A stretch of DNA of 5,705 nucleotides from Klebsiella pneumoniae (GTDB taxonomy: Bacteria; Pseudomonadota; Gammaproteobacteria; Pseudomonadales; Azotimanducaceae), in NCBI GenBank assembly GCA_945878745.1, contig CAMDVY010000223.1, positions 1 to 5,705 on the forward strand, in the 5' to 3' direction. The notes under the pieces are model-generated. The model saw only the letters and a list, made by a program, of their open reading frames with translations. It did not search any database and was not told the DNA's origin. This document shows, piece by piece, positions 1 through 5,341 of the stretch (position 1 is the stretch's first letter; each line of letters begins with the position of its first letter). The position numbers and the translations under genes were made by a program.

Positions 1-51
1 AATCGTTGGGTTTGCTGCTGGTCTGAATATTTTCCAAGAATCGTCTCCGTA

Positions 52-67
52 TCGTACTTATGTACGA
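52..67. repeat. Perfect 6-bp inverted repeat with 4-base loop
   Basis: The sequence reads TCGTAC, then TTAT, then GTACGA, a perfect 6-bp inverted repeat. A run of seven T follows at 76-82, but eight bases separate it from the stem, so it is a poor intrinsic terminator on the + strand. It could be an operator for a gene leaving the window to the left, or a chance palindrome. The symmetry is seen directly; any role is inference. Confidence 0.3.
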
Positions 68-90
68 ATAAGTTATTTTTTTGGCCCTTA

Positions 91-399
91 ATGGCGTTTG
101 GCCAACAGGAGTCCCAATTATCCCAATTGTCCCAATTGCGCGGGAATTACCACATTAACTGTGCTGAACATAGGCATCAGCTAAGTGGGAGGTTAGATCG
201 CCGATGGCTTTCCGTCAATAGAAGTGGCCCCGCTTTTTTGAACCATATCTTGGCGCTCGATACGACCTACATCCCCATGGCCAAGGGCTTCGATTACTTT
301 GACTGTTACAACACGTATCGTCCACATTCGAAACTCGAGTGGCTGACTCCGCAGGAGAAATACGTGGCAACCTTACCCAAACTGAGGCTGACCGCGTAA
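91..399 (+). pseudogene. IS3-family transposase remnant, internally deleted
   Basis: An open frame of 102 codons, of which only about 241-399 is recognisable. Residues 51-67 contain ALDTTYIPMAKGF, the block around the first catalytic Asp (D57) of the IS3-family DDE integrase core. It runs directly into FDCYNTYRPHSKLEWLTPQEKY (residues 70-91), which matches the extreme C-terminal block of the same family (YN..RPH..L...TP). In an intact IS3 transposase more than 100 residues carrying the second Asp and the Glu lie between these blocks, so an in-frame internal deletion has removed the catalytic core. Residues 1-50 resemble no transposase and include a SQL triplet repeat. No start or ribosome site looks genuine and the product cannot be active. 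The family call rests on the two motifs; the group within IS3 is not assigned. Confidence 0.75.
112..138 (+). repeat. Three tandem copies of a 9-base unit
   Basis: TCCCAATTA is followed by two copies of TCCCAATTG with no spacer. Because the unit is a multiple of three, the overlapping open frame reads it as Ser-Gln-Leu three times. It lies upstream of the recognisable part of the transposase remnant. Such short arrays usually arise by replication slippage; no function is claimed. Confidence 0.85.
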
Positions 400-441
400 G
401 ATGAGTTCTTCGGTGCGCCCCGAGTTGCCCACCGAGGCGTT

Positions 442-465
442 GCGTTCGTCGCAAGCGACGTACGC
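442..465. repeat. 24-base near-perfect palindrome upstream of the catabolic genes
   Basis: Two arms surround a two-base AA centre. The inner arms are CGTCGC (447-452) and GCGACG (455-460). A single T:T mismatch (446/461) separates them from outer arms GCGT (442-445) and ACGC (462-465). Ten of eleven positions per arm pair. It lies about 105 bases before the nitrilase-like start codon and has no T-tract, so it looks more like a dimeric regulator operator than an intrinsic terminator. That role is inference. Confidence 0.4.
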
Positions 466-511
466 CGCCGTGGACGACTCTGCACCGTCACCAACCGGCC
501 CGAGTTCGACT

Positions 512-517
512 TATAAA
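512..517 (+). promoter_or_regulatory. Possible -10 element upstream of the C-N hydrolase gene
   Basis: TATAAA sits in an AT-rich patch about 55 bases before the start codon, between the 24-base palindrome and the gene, where a promoter for the cluster would be expected. No acceptable -35 hexamer is seen 16-18 bases upstream (around 489-495). If it is real, it would need an activator. The call is weak and rests on position and the hexamer alone. Confidence 0.2.
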
Positions 518-570
518 TCGGGGAAATCTGTTCAAACGAACGGAGCCACTTCTATTGACGTGAGATATCG

Positions 571-2223
571 ATGACGCGTATTGCTTGTATTCAGTTGTCC
601 ATTGGTGCGGACGAAGCCGAAAACTTGAAGAAATGCCTCGCTTTAATCGACGATGCGGGGCTGCAAAAGCCGGATTTGATCGTTTTGCCGGAAATGTCGA
701 ATTGGTCTGCAGGGCAGGTGCGATCAAGGTCTGACGCTCTCGCGCATGGCGCTGAAGTTCCTGGACCGTTCATTGACGCAATCGCCGAACGTGCCTCGCG
801 TCATGCTTGCTTTGTCGCCATCGGAATGATCGAGAAACTAGGCGTGGAATCGTTTATCACGACGGTGATTGTTGCTCCGGATAAAACGATAGCACTGAAA
901 TATCAGAAACAAATTCCGTTTGGGGCACAACGCATTTGGGCGACACCAGGCAGGCTAGGGAATCCGACCGTCCAATTGCCATTCGGCCGCGTTGGCGTCT
1001 ATATTTGTGCAGACGGGCTCATACCGGAGACCTCCCGCATGCTCGCCTTGCAGGGGGCACAGCTACTGCTGAACACACTGCACTCCGGCGGTACGGACGA
1101 AACCTTCCTTCATGTTCCGGCACGCGCCGTGGAGAATCGTGTCTGGGTAGCAAGTGCGAATAAAGTGGGGCCGCGTGAGTTCGGGGGGGTAGGCAGCTAC
1201 TGCGGGGGGAGCCAAATCGTGTCGCCCACAGGCGAGGTCGTGGTGCGCGCGGATAATAAATCGGACTGCGTAGTCTGGGCTGACGTGGATTTATCGACCG
1301 CGGCGGATAAGATCCTCGGAGAAGAGAATATTCATGCGATTCGGCGGCCGGAGTGCTATGGCGCGATAGTGTCACCGCCTGCGCGAAGCACCCGGACGGC
1401 TGGTCCGGCCTCTCTTGGTGTTGCAGCACTGCAGACGCGGGGAACAGGCGAGGCAGCCGTTTTGTCCGCGGTAGCGGCCTGGCGGGGGGCATCCGCGGCT
1501 GGTGCAAAGCTCATGGTGTTGCCCGAATTGTTTCCCTACGAGCGCGCGGCTATTGAAGCCAATCCTGCTGGCGCCGCAGCCGAGGGTTGCGCGATACTGC
1601 GCGCCTTGTGTGCGCTTGCAAAGGAGACCGCGACCTGGGGTGTTGTGAACCTCATCGAAAGTGATGACGCACGGTATTTCAGTACCGGATTTCTTATTGA
1701 TGACATCGGAACCGTTGCCGGAAAATATCGCCAGGTGCATGTTCCCGCTAAATTTCGCGACTGGATGAGCGCCGGATCCGAATTCGAGGTTTTCCAGACC
1801 GCTGTTGGCCGGATCGGCATGCTCTGCGGCGAGGATATTTTGATCCCGGAGGCATTCCGTGCGCTGGCCTATCTTGGGGCTGAAGTGATTGCAGTACCAA
1901 TGCGCTGGCGAGCCGACTACGAGATTGATTTAATCGCCCCGGAACGCGTTGCTGAAAACCGGGTGAACATTGTCTTTGCGCGAGGGAACGATTCTATCGT
2001 TTCACGAGGGTCGGCAATCGTCGGGGTGGTCGCGTATCCGAGCGAGCCGCACTGGAAGGTTCGGTCCCCTGATGTGATTGAAGCGAAGCCGGGCGCTGAA
2101 TTTTTGGTTCACGGCGTAAACCTGAAGGCGACAGAGGACAAAGCGGTTGGTGCGCAAGGTTGTGATCTCATGGCGAGTGCAGTTTCTTCGGAATACGCAC
2201 TGCTGGTTAAGAAGTCATTCTGA
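571..2223 (+). CDS. Tandem carbon-nitrogen hydrolase (two nitrilase-superfamily domains)
   Basis: A 550-residue cytoplasmic protein with two nitrilase-superfamily domains in one chain; single-domain members usually have about 260-350 residues. Domain 1 (about 1-265) opens with the typical first strand (TRIACIQLS). It has the catalytic Glu41 (VLPEMSN), Lys113 (KYQKQIPFG) and Cys146 (YICADGLIPE), plus a RAVENRVWV block at 185-193. Domain 2 (about 282-540) has Glu319 (VLPELFPYE) and Cys419 (MLCGEDILIPE) and a RVAENRVNIV block at 459-468. However, the Lys position in GKYRQVHVP is Gln388 (codon CAG), so the triad is broken. The family hydrolyses nitriles, amides or carbamoyl groups; an amidase releasing ammonia from a ring-cleavage product would fit the neighbours, but the substrate is unknown. 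GTGAG at 560-564 is a weak ribosome site six bases before the ATG. The UbiD-like gene follows after about 68 bases. Family certain, reaction not. Confidence 0.9.
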   Translation: MTRIACIQLSIGADEAENLKKCLALIDDAGLQKPDLIVLPEMSNWSAGQVRSRSDALAHGAEVPGPFIDAIAERASRHACFVAIGMIEKLGVESFITTVIVAPDKTIALKYQKQIPFGAQRIWATPGRLGNPTVQLPFGRVGVYICADGLIPETSRMLALQGAQLLLNTLHSGGTDETFLHVPARAVENRVWVASANKVGPREFGGVGSYCGGSQIVSPTGEVVVRADNKSDCVVWADVDLSTAADKILGEENIHAIRRPECYGAIVSPPARSTRTAGPASLGVAALQTRGTGEAAVLSAVAAWRGASAAGAKLMVLPELFPYERAAIEANPAGAAAEGCAILRALCALAKETATWGVVNLIESDDARYFSTGFLIDDIGTVAGKYRQVHVPAKFRDWMSAGSEFEVFQTAVGRIGMLCGEDILIPEAFRALAYLGAEVIAVPMRWRADYEIDLIAPERVAENRVNIVFARGNDSIVSRGSAIVGVVAYPSEPHWKVRSPDVIEAKPGAEFLVHGVNLKATEDKAVGAQGCDLMASAVSSEYALLVKKSF

Positions 2224-2291
2224 ATTCAAGTAACTTTCATATCAGTTTTTCGTTGTTTCTGATGCTGCACATCCACCATTAAGTGAAAAAC

Positions 2292-3779
2292 ATGACTAAT
2301 AAATATGATGATTTGCGCGAATGGCTTGCGCAGGTAGAGGCGATTGGCGAATTGGCACATCCGCATGGTGCTGATTGGAATCTTGAAATCGGAGGGGTGT
2401 CGGAAATCGACTATAAAAAGCGTGGACCGGCGCTGCTTTTCGACAAGATCAAGGGGCACGCCGAAGGGTTTCGTGTCCTGACCTCCTCGACAAACAGCGC
2501 GCGCCGACTGGGCCTGACTTTGCGGATGGGGCCCGATCACACGGATGCGTCGCTGGTGGAGAGCCTGCGTGGATCGCCCAACAGATGGACTGCAGCGGCA
2601 AAAGACTTTGATCCTATTTTTGTCGAAACCGGACCGGTATTTGAAAATGTCATGGAAGGGGATGACGTTGACCTTATGAAATTTCCAACGCCCCTTTGGC
2701 ACGCGCTAGATGGGGGGCGTTATATCGGCACCGGTGTGGCCGTCGCGACGATTGATCCGGAGGACAATTGGGTCAACCTTGGCGCGTATCGTTCGATGCT
2801 GGTGGACAAGAATCATGTGACGCTCGCGATCGTACAGGGTAAGCATGGACATATGCACAATCAAAAGTGGATGGCGCGGGAGGGCCGTGCTCCAGTGGCG
2901 ATCCATATCGGCATGGATCCGCTTTTCATGGTGCTCGGGGGAGTTGAAGTCCCCACAGGGGTCAGTGAATTGAATTATGCCGGCGCCGTGCGCGGAGAGC
3001 CGGTGCAGGTGGTCAGGAGTACTGTTACGGGTCTTCCCATCATCGCCCATGCTGAGATTGTCCTCGAGGGCTGGATTGTCGAGGGAGACAAAACGGATGA
3101 AGGGCCTTTTGGCGAGTGGCCCGGCTACTACGTAAGCGGCACCACCAAGGAGCCGTATCTGAAGGTGGAGCGCGTTCTGTACCGCAACAATCCCATTATG
3201 CTCGGCTGTCCGCCAGCCAAGCCACCGCATGATTATTCCTATATGCGGACGATTATGAAGTCGGCGATGATTTTTGATGCAATGGTCGCGGCCGGAATTC
3301 CTGAAATAAAGGGCGTGTATGCCCCGGAATGCGGCGGTGGTCGCATGCTGGTTATTGTCGCGATAAAGCAACGCTACCCCGGGCATGCCCGACAGGCGGG
3401 TTTTATCGCGTCACAATTGCCCGCCGCAGCGTACATGGGGAAATACACCATCGTGGTCGATGAGGATATTGACGTGACGAATCTGGAAGAGGTGATATGG
3501 GCGGTATGCACGCGAACGGATCCGGCGACAAGTATCGACTTCATTCGTCGTGCCTGGGCCAGCAAGGCTGAGCCCATGTTGCGCCGTGGTGATCCGACAT
3601 TTAACTCCCGTGCGGTCATTGATGCCTGTCGTCCTTATGAGTGGATAAAGGATTTTCCCGCAGTCGCCGAGGCGGATCCTGTCTATCTACGGGAGCTCGA
3701 GCATAAATGGGCGGAGCTTTTCGACGTGGGTGGGGTGCAGGATGTGTCCAAACCAAGTGATGCCAGAAAACCTGGGTAG
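2292..3779 (+). CDS. UbiD-family prenyl-FMN-dependent (de)carboxylase
   Basis: A protein of about 495 residues, normal for UbiD-family enzymes, which decarboxylate aromatic, heteroaromatic or alpha,beta-unsaturated acids using prenylated FMN. The N-terminus is typical (DLREWLAQVEAIGEL from residue 7). The catalytic block EGPFGEWPGYY lies at 270-280, giving Glu270 and Glu275. Arg167 in NLGAYRSML is the expected third catalytic residue. Candidate metal/phosphate ligands are Asn162, His185 and Glu226 (SELNYAGAVRGEPV); their spacing matches fungal Fdc1 (Asn168, Arg173, His191, Glu233, Glu277, Glu282, recalled from memory) within one residue. The ATG at 2292 was chosen because AAGTGA (2281-2286) offers a weak ribosome site; a GTG at 2283 would add three residues but has only pyrimidine-rich sequence before it. 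The receptor remnant starts three bases after the stop. No UbiX is visible, so the cofactor must be made elsewhere. It is more likely catabolic than the ubiquinone-pathway UbiD, judged by its neighbours. Substrate unknown. Confidence 0.93.
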   Translation: MTNKYDDLREWLAQVEAIGELAHPHGADWNLEIGGVSEIDYKKRGPALLFDKIKGHAEGFRVLTSSTNSARRLGLTLRMGPDHTDASLVESLRGSPNRWTAAAKDFDPIFVETGPVFENVMEGDDVDLMKFPTPLWHALDGGRYIGTGVAVATIDPEDNWVNLGAYRSMLVDKNHVTLAIVQGKHGHMHNQKWMAREGRAPVAIHIGMDPLFMVLGGVEVPTGVSELNYAGAVRGEPVQVVRSTVTGLPIIAHAEIVLEGWIVEGDKTDEGPFGEWPGYYVSGTTKEPYLKVERVLYRNNPIMLGCPPAKPPHDYSYMRTIMKSAMIFDAMVAAGIPEIKGVYAPECGGGRMLVIVAIKQRYPGHARQAGFIASQLPAAAYMGKYTIVVDEDIDVTNLEEVIWAVCTRTDPATSIDFIRRAWASKAEPMLRRGDPTFNSRAVIDACRPYEWIKDFPAVAEADPVYLRELEHKWAELFDVGGVQDVSKPSDARKPG

Positions 3780-3782
3780 GGT

Positions 3783-4210
3783 ATGGTCTTGTCATCGATT
3801 TGGCGCTCAGGCCGCGTGCAATTCCTGTTCCGTGACACCTCGCGCTTGGTTCAATCGATCTTGCTCGCGTGTGTATTCGCCGGCTGTTCGGTCGGCGCGT
3901 CGGCATCGGATTTTCCCGGCAGGCCGGTACGCCTGATTGTTCCGTTTTCTCCGGGCGGAACGCTGGATGTGGTCGCACGATTACTTGCCGCGAGGCTGCG
4001 GGACACTTGGGGACAACCGGTCCTTGTTGAGAACCGGGTCGGGGGACATGGATCGGTTGGGGTCGAGTACGTCGCCAGGGGTGCGCCTGTCGGCCATACT
4101 TCGTTCTGACTGGGTGCGAAACGCTGCTTTTCGCGATAAATAAGAATGTCCGACAGGTTTCAAAGCAAGCAGGCTTTTTTGTAAGCGGGACAGTGGTACG
4201 ACAGTCGTAA
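3783..4210 (+). pseudogene. Broken Bug/TctC-type periplasmic solute receptor
   Basis: The first frame (3783-4109) encodes a secretion signal (hydrophobic about 23-38, likely cleavage after A-S-A at 39-41) and the N-terminal part of a tripartite tricarboxylate transporter receptor. It shows GRPVRLIVPFSPGGTLDVVAR (residues 46-66) and LVENRVGGHGSVGVEYVAR (81-99). That frame stops after GHTSF. The +2 frame from 4100 continues the family sequence exactly where expected: FVLTGCETLLFAINKNV (4100-4150). Restoring one T in the TT at 4100-4101 rejoins them as HTFVLTG, so a one-base deletion is the simplest cause. After 4150 the frame runs to a stop at 4208-4210 with no further similarity, so about 200 residues of the usual 320 or so are missing. 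Intact members bind carboxylates in the periplasm for uptake. Its position within the cluster suggests it once imported the pathway substrate. No functional product is expected. Confidence 0.85.
4162..4180 (+). terminator. Weak terminator-like hairpin in the receptor remnant
   Basis: AAAGC (4162-4166) can pair with GCTTT (4173-4177) across a six-base loop, followed directly by T residues to 4180. The stem is short and AT-rich, so termination would be partial at best. Being + strand and ahead of the alpha/beta hydrolase gene, it could reduce read-through from the upstream genes. It may equally be chance. Confidence 0.2.
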
Positions 4211-4240
4211 AAATACGCGATCTGAAAAATGTGACGCGAT
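4197..4240. promoter_or_regulatory. Palindrome and direct repeats before the alpha/beta hydrolase gene
   Basis: A perfect 13-base palindrome, TACGAC-A-GTCGTA (4197-4209), is followed by two exact copies of ACGCGAT at 4215-4221 and 4234-4240. The copies start 19 bases apart, close to two helical turns. Both lie in the non-coding stretch between the broken receptor gene and the hydrolase start at 4268. Such symmetry is what a dimeric regulator or a tandem-binding activator would use, but no convincing -35/-10 pair was found. The repeats are seen; the regulatory role is inference. Confidence 0.3.
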
Positions 4241-4257
4241 TGATTTTTTTCTACAAA

Positions 4258-4262
4258 AGGGA
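4258..4262 (+). promoter_or_regulatory. Ribosome binding site of the alpha/beta hydrolase gene
   Basis: AGGGA, within AAAAGGGA, ends five bases before the ATG at 4268. It is the clearest Shine-Dalgarno-like sequence in the window and supports that start codon. Confidence 0.55.
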
Positions 4263-4267
4263 ACGAG

Positions 4268-5341
4268 ATGGCAGATGAATACGTAACGCACGCACGGGAG
4301 CATATGCTTGCCCGCTATACCGTGAACGGTGTGAATGCGAACGATTTCGTGGATGTAACGCGATCGATTGAGAGTTGGGATGACTGGTGCCGGGCGTGGT
4401 CCGCCCGCGCCGCTATTCATGAAAAAATGGGGCGTAGCGCACTGGCCGAAAATCAGAACACTAGCGCCGCCGAACATCTTTGTCGCGCCGCCGTAACCTA
4501 CCACTTCGCCAAGTATCTTTTTGTGCGTGACATGGAGCAGCATCGGGCTGCGCACAAAAAGGCTGTCGAATGCCATACGCTCGCTTTACCGCATATGAGT
4601 CCGCCCGGAGAGAGGGTGCTCATTCCCTATGAAAAGACAACGCTGGCGGGGGTATTGCGCAAGCCGAAAAACGCCCAGGGTAAAGTGCCTGTTGTCTTAA
4701 TGACGATGGGGCTTGATTCGACGAAAGAGGAGCTGATGACGTTTGAAGCGACCTTTCTTGAACGTGGCATGGCGACGCTCGCGTTTGATGGCCCGGGTCA
4801 GGGTGAGGCCGAGTATGAAATGCCGATTCGTTATGATTACGAGAACGTAGTCGGGCCGGTAATTGATTGGGTGGGCACGCGTGATGATCTCGATGCGGAC
4901 CGCATCGGGATATGGGGCATCAGCCTTGGCGGCTACTACGGCCCGCGAACCGTCGCCTTTGAGAAGAGGATCAAGGCCTGCGTTTCGAACTGTGGTCCCT
5001 ATAATTGGGGCTCACTCTGGAAAAATCTGCCTGAACTTACACGCGACGCATTTCGGGTGCGTAGCCACAGCAAGAATGAAGAGGAAGCCAAGGAGCGTGC
5101 CGGCCTTCTCAATTTGCAGGGCGTAGCCGAAAAAATACAGTGTCCCTTGTTTGTTATTGCCGCTGGACGGGATCGGCTGTGTCCGCCCGAGGATGCGAAA
5201 CGTCTTGCATCCGAGGCGAAGGGGCCTGTCGAGTTGCTGGTGATTGAGGAGGGCAACCATGTCGCGCATAACCGTCCCTATAGCTATCGTCCGCAATCTG
5301 CCGATTGGATGGCTGTCCAATTGAAGGTCGGCGCCAAATGA
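4268..5341 (+). CDS. Alpha/beta hydrolase resembling 2,6-dihydroxypseudooxynicotine hydrolase
   Basis: A 357-residue cytoplasmic hydrolase with a helical N-terminal region (about 1-112) ahead of the alpha/beta core (about 115-355). The core shows the oxyanion region VVLMTMGLDSTKEE (142-155), AFDGPGQGE (172-180), the nucleophile elbow GISLGG with Ser219, the acid Asp302 in AAGRDRLCP, and His331 in EEGNHVAHN. The 83- and 29-residue spacing of this triad equals that of 2,6-dihydroxypseudooxynicotine hydrolase from nicotine catabolism (Ser217, Asp300, His329, recalled from memory), which also uses an N-terminal cap of about 110 residues instead of an inserted lid. That enzyme cleaves a C-C bond next to a dihydroxypyridine ring. 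The class is therefore firm and the C-C hydrolase role plausible, but related proteins (FrsA-like, esterases) share the fold. The ATG has a good ribosome site. The stop overlaps the next start as ATGA, implying translational coupling to the molybdenum hydroxylase. Confidence 0.88.
   Translation: MADEYVTHAREHMLARYTVNGVNANDFVDVTRSIESWDDWCRAWSARAAIHEKMGRSALAENQNTSAAEHLCRAAVTYHFAKYLFVRDMEQHRAAHKKAVECHTLALPHMSPPGERVLIPYEKTTLAGVLRKPKNAQGKVPVVLMTMGLDSTKEELMTFEATFLERGMATLAFDGPGQGEAEYEMPIRYDYENVVGPVIDWVGTRDDLDADRIGIWGISLGGYYGPRTVAFEKRIKACVSNCGPYNWGSLWKNLPELTRDAFRVRSHSKNEEEAKERAGLLNLQGVAEKIQCPLFVIAAGRDRLCPPEDAKRLASEAKGPVELLVIEEGNHVAHNRPYSYRPQSADWMAVQLKVGAK

Noticed and set aside
81..105. TTGGCC/GGCCAA inverted repeat
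   Set aside because: It is a six-base match across a 13-base loop with no gene or T-tract context, so it is expected by chance.
1019..1507. Long open frame on the - strand inside the C-N hydrolase gene
   Set aside because: It lies wholly within a strongly supported gene, is rich in Pro/Arg/Ser as typical of antisense frames, and shows no family motif or ribosome site.
571..2223. Glutamine-dependent NAD synthetase, because of its nitrilase domain and length
   Set aside because: The second half is another nitrilase-type domain with LPEL and LCGED motifs. There is no SGGxDS pyrophosphatase loop.
2241..2263. Inverted repeat ATCAG/CTGAT between the C-N hydrolase and UbiD genes as a terminator
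   Set aside because: The stem is only five base pairs with a 13-base loop and has no T-tract after it. It is too weak to support a terminator or operator.
2706..3386. 226-codon open frame on the - strand inside the UbiD-like gene
   Set aside because: It overlaps conserved UbiD coding sequence including the catalytic block, and its translation resembles no family.
3783..4109. A short but functional small secreted protein
   Set aside because: The frame ends abruptly inside a conserved receptor block and the family sequence resumes in another frame, so a broken gene explains it better.
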